Below are positions 25,948-33,738 of a stretch of 64,000 bases of DNA, one piece after another. Position numbers and translations under genes: made by a program. The notes beneath the pieces were generated by a model. The model was not told where the DNA came from. It saw only the letters and a program-made list of their open reading frames with translations, and ran no database searches. The stretch's first letter is position 1. Each line of letters starts with the position of its first letter. Source of the stretch: Enterococcus_E cecorum_C (GTDB taxonomy: Bacteria; Bacillota; Bacilli; Lactobacillales; Enterococcaceae); the NCBI RefSeq assembly GCF_052119425.1, contig NZ_JBQKFH010000004.1:1-64000 (forward strand), given 5' to 3'.

Positions 25948-26922
25948 ATGACAAGTTACTGGAATAATTATCCCACGATTCAAAATAAACTCCAAGCTGT
26001 TTGCTCATATTTGGAAGAAAATGTAGCAATCAATAACGAAATCATTTCAAAAACACTAGTAGATTTTGCTCGCTCTGGTGGCAAGTTGTTGCGCCCGGCA
26101 CTTTGTCTACTATTTGCTGAATTAAATCCCAACCACGATGAGGAAAAAATGACAAAAATCGCTGCTTCTTTAGAGATGCTACATATGGCGACTTTAATTC
26201 ATGATGACATTATCGATGACTCACCTCTGCGTCGTGGCGCGATTACGGTCCAAGCACAATTTGGCAAAGACATCGCGGTATATGCAGGCGATGTACTTTT
26301 TACCAAGTTTTTCGAAACACTTATTAGCGTGATGAATGGATCTGAATACTTAGCTTATAACGCCAGAACAATGAGACGCATACTCATGGGCGAGCTCAAT
26401 CAAATGACCATCCGCTTTAAAATCGATGAAAAATTTACGGATTATCTTCGCAGCATCAACGGAAAAACGGCTGAATTATTCTACTTAGCTTGTAAAGAAG
26501 GTGCCTATTTCAGTGGCTGTTCTCCACAAGTGGTGCGCTTAGCTAGTCGTATTGGCAGAAATATCGGTTTAGCCTTCCAAATCTATGATGATATTTTAGA
26601 TTATACCGCAGATAAAGCAACTTTGAAAAAACCGATTTTGGAAGACTTAGGCCAAGGAATTTATACCTTACCCTTGATTTTAGTAAAAGATCAATACCCA
26701 GAAATCTTCGCGCCATATTTGAATAAGAAAAATCAAATCACCCTGGCAGAAATTGAAGAAGTAGCCAAACTCGTGGTGCAATATGGTGGCGTCGAACAAG
26801 CCAAAGTCATTGCTCAGAAAATTACAAAAAAAGCACTAGAAGATATCAAAAAATTACCTGATGGCATCGCAAAAGATAACATCCATCAATTAACCATGGA
26901 TTTATTAAACAGACAATATTAA
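25948..26922 (+). CDS. Polyprenyl diphosphate synthase (menaquinone side chain)
   Basis: A 324-residue trans-isoprenyl diphosphate synthase. The first aspartate-rich motif is LIHDDIIDDSPLRRG near 88-102 and the second FQIYDDILDYTAD near 209-221; the FARSGGKLLRP loop near 45 binds isopentenyl diphosphate. The residues before the first motif (MLHMATL) are small or medium, which fits a long-chain product, but the exact chain length cannot be read off. The ATG at 25948 has GCGAGGAA about 6 bases upstream. It is divergent from menA and 20 bp before a bile-salt-hydrolase-type gene. An equivalent pair makes demethylmenaquinone in enterococci. Confidence 0.9.
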   Translation: MTSYWNNYPTIQNKLQAVCSYLEENVAINNEIISKTLVDFARSGGKLLRPALCLLFAELNPNHDEEKMTKIAASLEMLHMATLIHDDIIDDSPLRRGAITVQAQFGKDIAVYAGDVLFTKFFETLISVMNGSEYLAYNARTMRRILMGELNQMTIRFKIDEKFTDYLRSINGKTAELFYLACKEGAYFSGCSPQVVRLASRIGRNIGLAFQIYDDILDYTADKATLKKPILEDLGQGIYTLPLILVKDQYPEIFAPYLNKKNQITLAEIEEVAKLVVQYGGVEQAKVIAQKITKKALEDIKKLPDGIAKDNIHQLTMDLLNRQY

Positions 26923-26942
26923 TCATAAAGAAGGTTTTGTAA

Positions 26943-27911
26943 ATGTGTACTGGTTTACGTTACATCAATGACGGCTTTTACTTTGGCCGCAATCTCGATT
27001 TGGATTATACTTTCGGACAATCAATTGTGATTACCCCTAAGAACTACGAAATCAAGTTTAAGCACGAAAAAAGCATTGCCAATCATTATGCCTTTATCGG
27101 AGTCGCTGTAGTCGTTGAGGATTATCCGCTTTATGCCGATGCGATCAATGAGGCTGGGCTAGGAATCGCTAATCTAAACTTCCCCCATTTTGCCGAATAT
27201 GCCACGGAAGTTCAAGAAGGCCAATTAAATTTAGCACCTTATGAATTGATGCTTTACGCCCTAGCAAATTGCCAATCCGTCGCCGAAGTAAAAACGGCTT
27301 TTCACAATTTAAATGTCGTTGATATTCCATTTAATGCACAAATGCCCAATACGACATTGCACTGGTTCGTTGCGGATAAAAAACAAGCTGCTGTGATTGA
27401 AGTGATTCAAGGAAAAGTCAAAATTACCGACAATCCAGCCAATGTCTTAACCAATAGTCCAAGTATTGATTATCATTTGATGAATCTAGCCCACTATGCT
27501 AACCTGAGTGACAAGCAACCTACCAACCAACCTTTTGATATGCCTCCATTTGGCGAAGGGTTTGGCGCGATTGGTCTACCTGGCGATTGGTCCCCGGCTT
27601 CTCGTTTCGTCAAAGCTGCATTTGTAAATGAACATTCTATCAGCGAAAAAGATGAAATTAGCAATGTCACTCAATTTTTCCATATTTTAGATTCGGTGGC
27701 TTTTGTTGAGGGCGTAACCACTTCACCACGAGGAACCCATGACTTAACGATGTATGCTTCTTGTGGACATCCTGAAAGTGGCAATTATTACTATAAAACC
27801 TACCGCAATAATCAAATCAATTGCGTGTCCATGTCAAAAGTCGATTTGCAAAGTCACACGCTTTTTAATTATCCGATGATTGATACCCAACAAATTCATC
27901 AGGTTAATTAG
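26943..27911 (+). CDS. Choloylglycine hydrolase family enzyme (bile salt hydrolase type)
   Basis: A 322-residue N-terminal-nucleophile hydrolase. After removal of Met1, Cys2 is the nucleophile (MCTGLRY). The other conserved residues are present: Arg16 and Asp19 in FGRNLDLD, Asn in ANLNF near 80, Asn in VLTNSPSIDY near 173 and Arg in SPASRFVKA near 226. The overall sequence is closer to bile salt hydrolases of gut lactobacilli and enterococci than to bacilli penicillin V acylases, but the substrate loops alone do not settle the choice. It acts in the cytoplasm on conjugated bile salts if so. AGAAGG is 7 bases upstream, and the gene follows the polyprenyl synthase by 20 bp, probably in one transcript. 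Confidence 0.88.
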   Translation: MCTGLRYINDGFYFGRNLDLDYTFGQSIVITPKNYEIKFKHEKSIANHYAFIGVAVVVEDYPLYADAINEAGLGIANLNFPHFAEYATEVQEGQLNLAPYELMLYALANCQSVAEVKTAFHNLNVVDIPFNAQMPNTTLHWFVADKKQAAVIEVIQGKVKITDNPANVLTNSPSIDYHLMNLAHYANLSDKQPTNQPFDMPPFGEGFGAIGLPGDWSPASRFVKAAFVNEHSISEKDEISNVTQFFHILDSVAFVEGVTTSPRGTHDLTMYASCGHPESGNYYYKTYRNNQINCVSMSKVDLQSHTLFNYPMIDTQQIHQVN

Positions 27912-27922
27912 CGTGAACTACT

Positions 27923-28000
27923 CACCACTTAGCTAAACATAACGGTTCTTAACGCTTGAAGTGGGAGCTTCTTGGAGGATGGGCGACTTCTGCCTGAATT
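27923..28000 (+). other. Hairpin region resembling an IS200/IS605 right end
   Basis: CCACTT near 27925-27930 pairs with AAGTGG near 27959-27964 and is followed by GGAGCTTCTTGGAGGATGGGCGAC. Such a stem with a GAAGTGGG core followed by a GC-richer tail is typical of the right ends of IS605-type elements, where an omega-RNA scaffold ends. No tnpA or tnpB is present. This would be a scar; the evidence is only pattern resemblance. Confidence 0.25.
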
Positions 28001-28061
28001 ACGTTAAATGAATGATTTTACACGAACGAACGCTTAGCTGAATGAAAGGTGCGTGGCCAAA

Positions 28062-28280
28062 ATGAAACATGGTTTGAAGTATTTTTTCTGGAAAGTTTGG
28101 TTTAGTGGTACCGGCAGCAGAATGTGGTTGGCTTACCTATTAATAACAGTCATTCACGATTATTATAAAACCAAAGATTCAGGAATTCCTTTTATAGGTG
28201 CTGTGTTCATACTTCTTTTCATTTTAATCAAAACTGCCATTTGGTACCTAAGAGGCGCAAAGATAGACGAAGAAAATTAA
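28062..28280 (+). CDS. Small membrane protein, unknown
   Basis: A 72-residue protein with a hydrophobic helix at about 23-33 and a stronger one at about 44-62, and a charged tail (KIDEEN). A basic, aromatic N-terminus (HGLKYFFWKVWF) could lie on the membrane surface. The ATG at 28062 has AAAGG about 12 bases upstream; a GTG nine bases earlier is closer than usual to that site. It ends just before a strong terminator, which supports it as a real gene. I do not recognise the family. It lies between the bile-salt-hydrolase gene and the AlbA_2 regulator. Confidence 0.55.
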   Translation: MKHGLKYFFWKVWFSGTGSRMWLAYLLITVIHDYYKTKDSGIPFIGAVFILLFILIKTAIWYLRGAKIDEEN

Positions 28281-28290
28281 CCGCACTAAA

Positions 28291-28323
28291 ATAGACGCAC
28301 TATTTGAAGTAGTGCGTCTATTT
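28291..28323. terminator. Bidirectional terminator
   Basis: AATAGACGCACTA (28291-28303) and TAGTGCGTCTATT (28311-28323) pair perfectly with a 7-base loop and a T run, ending the small membrane gene and the convergent AlbA_2 gene. Confidence 0.9.
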
Positions 28324-28325
28324 TT

Positions 28326-29630
28326 TTATTCGGATAATCGATAATGGATATAGCGTCCTTTTCCTTCCTGTATGATCAAACCATCGGCTACACTTTTCTT
28401 TAATAACCTGCCTGAAGTAGTTTGACTGACCCCTAGCCGATTTTGAACATCTTTACGAGTGAATGTTTTTTGTTCTTTTCCTAATAACAATATTTCTGCT
28501 TCTTGAGAGTTTTCAACTGTTTGCTGAGTGATAGAATCCGATATATGATTGATATTTGGCAGAATAATTTTAAACACATGATCAGAAAGGGCTATTTTAG
28601 GTTCTTTACCCGTTTCGGAATAAGCGTTCATGATTTTTTGGATACCCGTTCCATAAGATTCAATTAACTCTAGGCGATAAAAAATATTGGCTAGCTTTTC
28701 ATTGCGGCAAACGGAAATGCCCATCATCACATCATCCAAAGTTATCCCATTTGGCAAACCACCCATAGAAATAAATTCTATTCGATCTGCGTATATACTG
28801 ATTAAACTACTAGCACGATAAGCATATTCCCGATGAACCAATAAATTTAGCAAAGCTTCTCGGATGGCCATTTCTGGATAATCCCTTTGATCCACACGAT
28901 ATAAAGAATCAAACGAAGAATGCCGTTGGTTGCGAAAATCAATATATTCATAAGCTGTCTCCATTTGTTCAAATAAAGAACCTGAAATTTCTTTACGATC
29001 TCTAAACTGTGCTTGATTCTCTCCTTCAAAAGAGGCAATTTTTATCGTATGTATACATTGATCGGATATTAAAAGGCCAAGATTGGTATATAATCCCTCA
29101 TAGTTCAAGATTCCTAAAGTTTTCATCTGTGCTTCTTCTAAAGGCAAATTCTTTTTAGCAAAATGTTTTTTAGCAGCTTCAAAAGTTAGATTTTGCTCTA
29201 TAGATCGACTATTTTCAAAATAATCGCCATCCGTTTCCTTAATCATTTGCCTAATAAGCGACTGACTGGCAGGTGCCGAAGAAAAGCCTTGTCTAATATA
29301 AACCCCTTCTGGACGTATGCCTTTTTTCGCAATATAATACGGACGATTTGTGCCACGTTGAACATCGATGACAACCACTTGCTTATTCTCTATATTTAAT
29401 GTCTCATAGTGCAAAAACATCGTCAAATCAGGTTTTATAGCATCACGTATCATATTACTCACTTGTAGCGCAACTTCATCTGGATTATCAACACCAATGA
29501 CCGTTCCATCATCGAGCACACCTATATACAGCTTACCGCCTGTACTGTTCGCAAATGAAATAATTTCTTTTTTAATATCATCAACCACAACCGATTTTAA
29601 TTCTACATTTTCACTTTCCTTGAATATCAT
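28326..29630 (-). CDS. AlbA_2/HATPase_c_4 putative transcriptional regulator
   Basis: A 434-residue protein often labelled RecG-like or Schlafen-type. The N-terminal AlbA_2 domain (residues about 1-115) contains ESENVELKSV, FANSTGGKLYIGVLDDG and the GVYIRQGFSS end. The middle HATPase_c_4 region includes YPEMAIREALLNLLVHREYA near 255-274 and YGTGIQKIMNAY near 335. The C-terminus (about 380-434) is a winged helix: FTRKDVQNRLGVSQTTSGRLLKK. It is intact, unlike the remnant at 4.8-5.3 kb. AGAAGGTGA lies 5-8 bases before the ATG. Its promoter is surrounded by inverted copies of CTACCCAT/CTAACCA, suggesting tight autoregulation. The target and ligand are unknown. Confidence 0.85.
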   Translation of the reverse strand: MIFKESENVELKSVVVDDIKKEIISFANSTGGKLYIGVLDDGTVIGVDNPDEVALQVSNMIRDAIKPDLTMFLHYETLNIENKQVVVIDVQRGTNRPYYIAKKGIRPEGVYIRQGFSSAPASQSLIRQMIKETDGDYFENSRSIEQNLTFEAAKKHFAKKNLPLEEAQMKTLGILNYEGLYTNLGLLISDQCIHTIKIASFEGENQAQFRDRKEISGSLFEQMETAYEYIDFRNQRHSSFDSLYRVDQRDYPEMAIREALLNLLVHREYAYRASSLISIYADRIEFISMGGLPNGITLDDVMMGISVCRNEKLANIFYRLELIESYGTGIQKIMNAYSETGKEPKIALSDHVFKIILPNINHISDSITQQTVENSQEAEILLLGKEQKTFTRKDVQNRLGVSQTTSGRLLKKSVADGLIIQEGKGRYIHYRLSE

Positions 29631-29658
29631 ACTATCACCTTCTCACCATGCTAACCAT

Positions 29659-29708
29659 ATTCTACCCATTCTAACCATTTTTGTCAAACGTTTGGTTAGT
29701 ATGGGTAG
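29659..29708 (-). promoter_or_regulatory. Promoter and operator of the AlbA_2 regulator
   Basis: On the minus strand TTGACA (29682-29687), 17-base spacer, TAGAAT (29659-29664). Inverted arms CTACCCATTCTAACCA (29662-29677) and TGGTTAGTATGGGTAG (29693-29708) match at 15 of 16 positions and bracket the -35. A further CTAACCAT lies at 29651-29658. Confidence 0.75.
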
Positions 29709-29770
29709 ATAAACGCACTACTTCATTAAATCTCCGTTAGCTAACCAACCCTTCTCATAACCTAGGTAAA

Positions 29771-29811
29771 AAAACACCGCGTAAAGATGTATCTCCTTAC
29801 TGCGGTGTTTT
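29771..29811 (-). terminator. Terminator of the YknXYZ-like exporter operon
   Basis: AAAACACCGC (29771-29780) and GCGGTGTTTT (29802-29811) form a 10-bp stem followed on the minus strand by TTTACC. Confidence 0.82.
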
Positions 29812-29816
29812 ATTCA

Positions 29817-31043
29817 TTAACGTAAGATATCAATTAAATCTTTTTTAGCGGCTTCTCTTGCTGGCATAACTGAGAAGATTAAACCTATCAACGTAGACAC
29901 GCCGACTGCCACGACAATTGTAAACAAATCAACCGTAACATGAATCTTCATCAAGGATCCAATGCTATAAGCTAAAATCATTCCGATAAAATAACCGATT
30001 ACACCACCAGTAAACGTCAATAGCACCCCTTCAATTAAGAACTGAATCATAATGGAACGTTGGGTTGCGCCTAATGCTCGACGAATCCCGATTTCTTTGG
30101 TCCGTTCAGAAACTGAAATATACATCATATTCATCACGCCAACACCCGCGATAAACAATGAAATACCAGCCACGGCGGTAATAAAGTAAGTAATCGTACT
30201 TAACACTTTCCCGATACCCTTACTTAAAATAGCCGTATCAAAGGAACGATAACTACCTTGTTGACGCATACTACCTGATTTTTTCAGTTTATCCAGCACC
30301 TTATTGGTCACTTCATCAGGTCGTGTTCCTTTTTTCATTGTTACGACAATACTGTAGCTTGCGTCATCACCTTTAATCAAGTAATATTCATACGCTTTTT
30401 TAGGAATTTGAACTTGATAGCTGCTCATCTCACCAAACATACTGGCCATTTGCGCTTCTTCATCACTCATCTCCATCCCAGTATACACACCAACAATGGC
30501 ATAATTTTGACCGGAAATTAAAATCCCGCGATTCAACGCATTTTCTGGTGTACCATACAAATCCTTCGCTAACTCTTCATTGACCACAGCGACTCGACTG
30601 CGATTCAAATTATCCGCTTTAGACAGATTGCGCCCCGCAAGGACATCACTGTTAGTTTGTTTCACCAATTTGGCTTCAATGGATTGATTTTTATTTTTTA
30701 TCAATGCACTAAAACTTGTACTATTGGTTTCTTGCTTTTCAAATTCGGCACTCTCAACACCTGAAATGCGACGAACCAGTTCCAAGTCACTACTTTGAAA
30801 AGCAGGTCGATTCGTTTCATAGAAGGAATCATCATTTGGGTTAAACAAAATTTGCGCTTGAATCTTTCCGTTGTCGCTCTTCGTTAGACTTTCAATGGTT
30901 TGACGCTCATAGCTACGACCTATCGCCAAAATCGCAATCACCGCACTAACCCCAATAATAATCCCAATCATCGTTAAAATACTACGTTTGCGATTATTAT
31001 TAATTGCTTTAAAGGCGGAACGAAAATTCACATAAAAGTTCAT
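29817..31043 (-). CDS. MacB/FtsX-type ABC permease (YknZ-like)
   Basis: A 408-residue permease of the MacB type. One N-terminal transmembrane helix (about 19-41, after RSAFKAINNNRKRSILTMIG) precedes a large extracellular domain of about 230 residues, then three helices (about 280-400) with the FtsX-type coupling region SVSERTKEIGIRRALGATQ near 306-324. It overlaps the start of the ATPase stop by 4 bp and works with it. In Bacillus, the similar YknXYZ complex with YknW protects against a secreted toxin; whether this one does so is unknown. It is the last gene in the four-gene operon. Confidence 0.9.
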   Translation of the reverse strand: MNFYVNFRSAFKAINNNRKRSILTMIGIIIGVSAVIAILAIGRSYERQTIESLTKSDNGKIQAQILFNPNDDSFYETNRPAFQSSDLELVRRISGVESAEFEKQETNSTSFSALIKNKNQSIEAKLVKQTNSDVLAGRNLSKADNLNRSRVAVVNEELAKDLYGTPENALNRGILISGQNYAIVGVYTGMEMSDEEAQMASMFGEMSSYQVQIPKKAYEYYLIKGDDASYSIVVTMKKGTRPDEVTNKVLDKLKKSGSMRQQGSYRSFDTAILSKGIGKVLSTITYFITAVAGISLFIAGVGVMNMMYISVSERTKEIGIRRALGATQRSIMIQFLIEGVLLTFTGGVIGYFIGMILAYSIGSLMKIHVTVDLFTIVVAVGVSTLIGLIFSVMPAREAAKKDLIDILR

Positions 31044-31723
31044 GCTTTCACCGCCTCATCTGCAATAATTGCCCCATCGCGAATTTTAATTAAACGATGG
31101 CAATAAGGGACAACTTCTGGATCATGGGTAACCAAAATAATGGTCGCGCCGTCTTTTTCATTTAATTCCGCAAATAATTCCATAATTTCCGTGGAAGTAT
31201 GCGTATCAAGCGCGCCAGTTGGTTCATCGGCAATAATAAATTTCGGATTATTAATAATCGATCTAGCAATGGCTACCCTCTGTTGTTGTCCACCGGATAA
31301 TTGCTTCGGATATTTATCCTCTTTACCTTCTAAGCCAACTCGTTTTAAGGCAGCCAGTACCTTTTCTTTGGTTTGTGAAAAATTATAGCCGCCATAAAGT
31401 AAAGGCAATTCCACATTTTCATAAACCGTATTATTTTCAATCAGACTAAAATTTTGAAAGACAAAGCCCACTGTTTGATTGCGCACTTTTGATAGTCGGT
31501 CATCATTCGTCCCAACTAAAGATTCTCCTTCAAACAGATAGGTTCCTTCAAATTTTCGGTCAATAAAGCCCAACAAATTAATCAATGTTGATTTTCCTGA
31601 ACCAGATGGGCCCATGACAGCGACCATTTCCCCTTGTTCAATATGCAAATTCACATCTTTAAGGACATGTAAGGATTCTTCATCGTTTTTATAGTATTTG
31701 TTGATATGAATTAAATCTATCAT
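31040..31723 (-). CDS. ABC transporter ATP-binding protein (MacB/LolD type, YknY-like)
   Basis: A 227-residue NBD with all motifs: Walker A GPSGSGKSTL near 38-47, Q-loop VFQNFSLI near 87, signature LSGGQQQR near 142-149, Walker B IIADEPTGALD near 162-172 and switch His in LVTHDPE. It is a short, single-domain ATPase of the group that pairs with MacB-like permeases and a membrane-fusion protein. The start and stop overlap the neighbouring genes by 4 bp each, so the three proteins are made in fixed proportion. Confidence 0.93.
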   Translation of the reverse strand: MIDLIHINKYYKNDEESLHVLKDVNLHIEQGEMVAVMGPSGSGKSTLINLLGFIDRKFEGTYLFEGESLVGTNDDRLSKVRNQTVGFVFQNFSLIENNTVYENVELPLLYGGYNFSQTKEKVLAALKRVGLEGKEDKYPKQLSGGQQQRVAIARSIINNPKFIIADEPTGALDTHTSTEIMELFAELNEKDGATIILVTHDPEVVPYCHRLIKIRDGAIIADEAVKA

Positions 31724-32940
31724 TCAAACACCGCCACTTCCTGATTATCCTTTAATTTCTTATCTGGATTAAGAATGTATTTATCACCCATGGCTAATCC
31801 TTTTTCAACTAAGTAATTGGTACCTTGATCTTTTAAGGTTACTTCGGTTAAATGTGCTTTTCCATCTTTATAGGTATACACATATTGCTTGCCATCGCGA
31901 TCAATCACGACTTCTTTTGGCACGGTAATTTGATTAAAATGAATCGCCACTTGCACACTAAAACCATTATGAATTTCTTCGGCTGTTTCTACCGTAAAGG
32001 CATAACTGGAAGTAGAACTACTACTACTATTACTACTACCACCTGAGACCGCTGCACTCAAGGATGGTGTAGCACTTGCTGATTCAGGTAAAGTTGAAAT
32101 ATTGGTAATCGTTCCTTCAATTTTACGTTCATCATTAGCTGGCATGACTTCCACTTTTTGTCCTTGTTTTAATTTATTATAGTCATATTCTGTCACACTT
32201 GCTTGAACCACAGTGCCGGGTGAAACTAAAGTCGCATATGGCACTGTTGCTTGGTTTTTTCCATTTTGATCTACATAGACAATGCCATCAAACGGTGCAG
32301 TCACTTTAGTATTAATTTTCTCTTTTAATTGAGCAATTGTTTTTTGCGCATCGCTATATTCTAAATTAGCACTGTCTACTCCTTGTTTAGCTTGAGACAC
32401 TGCGTCACCAGCCGCATCATAAGCTTCTTTAATTTGAGCCATTTGTGCAACTACTTCTGCTGCTGATGGATCGTTAGCTGCTTTTAAGGCCTGTACAGAT
32501 TTATTCAATTGATTGTATTGATCAGCCAATTGATTTTTCTTATTAACCGCACTATTATAGCTACTTTGCGCATTAGATACAGCCAAGTTTAATTTATTTA
32601 AAGCTTGTTCTTGCTGACTTACTTGTTCTTCAATGGTTTGATTTTTGTAAGTTGCTAACACATCTCCGGCTTTTACTTGTTGATTATTTTGGACATTAAT
32701 GGTTTCAATCGTTCCTAATGTAGGATCTAATGTAAACGTCCGACTTTCCTTTGGTTGCGCAACACCGTTAAATAATAGCGGTGCTGACTTTTCAATTTTT
32801 GCGACTTGATAATCGCCTTTTTGTTCCTCTTTTTTCGAACCATTCAAAGTAGCCCAAACTACCCCACCAATAGCAACCACACACACAATCGCAAAAACCA
32901 ATGTCAGGCGTAGTTGTGTCTTACGTTTTAATCTTTTCAC
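31720..32940 (-). CDS. Membrane-fusion/HlyD-type adaptor (YknX-like)
   Basis: A 406-residue extracytoplasmic adaptor. One transmembrane helix near residues 12-31 anchors it. A lipoyl-like half motif lies near 75-97 (INVQNNQQVKAGDVLATYKN), a long coiled coil at about 98-215 (many Gln, Ala and Lys), the second lipoyl half near 213-245 (VTAPFDGIVYVDQNG), then a beta barrel. A Ser/Gly stretch of about 20 residues, with nine consecutive small residues, interrupts the barrel near 295-320. It starts at a GTG with GAGGG about 9 bases upstream. It would bridge the MacB-type permease to the cell wall side. Confidence 0.88.
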   Translation of the reverse strand: MKRLKRKTQLRLTLVFAIVCVVAIGGVVWATLNGSKKEEQKGDYQVAKIEKSAPLLFNGVAQPKESRTFTLDPTLGTIETINVQNNQQVKAGDVLATYKNQTIEEQVSQQEQALNKLNLAVSNAQSSYNSAVNKKNQLADQYNQLNKSVQALKAANDPSAAEVVAQMAQIKEAYDAAGDAVSQAKQGVDSANLEYSDAQKTIAQLKEKINTKVTAPFDGIVYVDQNGKNQATVPYATLVSPGTVVQASVTEYDYNKLKQGQKVEVMPANDERKIEGTITNISTLPESASATPSLSAAVSGGSSNSSSSSTSSYAFTVETAEEIHNGFSVQVAIHFNQITVPKEVVIDRDGKQYVYTYKDGKAHLTEVTLKDQGTNYLVEKGLAMGDKYILNPDKKLKDNQEVAVFE

Positions 32941-32955
32941 TCAAATTCCCTCACT

Positions 32956-33462
32956 TTATGCTTTTTCTTCTATTTTTTCAATGGCAAAGATATGCACTAA
33001 ACACATAATTTGCGGAATATATAACAATAATGGTGCAATCATACTAACAACTGTAACGACCACACCGATTGATCCTAGCTGACTGGTTAATTCATTTGCA
33101 CTTGATGCACCTTTTAAAAATGTACCAATTACTAAATTCAAGACAAAATAACCTAAACTCGCAAAATAGATTAACTTGCTTGGTACCTTATCTTGGCTCA
33201 ATTGACGAGAAGCAATAAAATATAAAACCACAAATAATACCGTCATCACGACCCCAAAGATAATTGCTACTTTATATGAGGTACTGCTCACTTGATTGTA
33301 CAGTTCAAGCCCTTTTTTTCCTAAGACTTCAAAATTTTCACGGTTCGGAAATAGACTACTTGGCAAGGTAACTAAACTAACCACAGCACCAATAGCGGTC
33401 AATACTAAAGCAACCATATTCCATGTCCGTATTTTTTTGATTCTGTTTGCTACTTCATTCAT
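32956..33462 (-). CDS. Membrane protein at the head of the exporter operon
   Basis: A 168-residue protein with four hydrophobic segments (about 13-35, 63-87, 97-118, 130-158). It is unlike a transport permease, and I do not recognise the family. It stands first in the operon, 15 bp before the HlyD-type adaptor. In Bacillus the same position is taken by YknW, a membrane protein that assembles the YknXYZ complex; a comparable role here is inference from position and topology only. AGGGGTG lies about 5-8 bases upstream of the ATG. Confidence 0.7.
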   Translation of the reverse strand: MNEVANRIKKIRTWNMVALVLTAIGAVVSLVTLPSSLFPNRENFEVLGKKGLELYNQVSSTSYKVAIIFGVVMTVLFVVLYFIASRQLSQDKVPSKLIYFASLGYFVLNLVIGTFLKGASSANELTSQLGSIGVVVTVVSMIAPLLLYIPQIMCLVHIFAIEKIEEKA

Positions 33463-33738
33463 TTCTTACACCCCTAATCTAATAAAAATGACAACTATAT
33501 TCCTGATTGTTTCTATCTCAATCAATAGTTATATTATACTATACCCCTTGTAGAAACTGTAGGAAAATCGGAATGCTACATGAAAAATCAGTCTCTGGTT
33601 GTAGGTTTGAGACAAGTAGATTGAGATTATTTATTCCAACTAAAATACTAGTCATCTTTGTAACATAGACTTAACTTGCTTTTACCGTCCAATTATTTTA
33701 TAGTTGGTGTAGCATTTATCAGATTGGAGTTTATTAGC

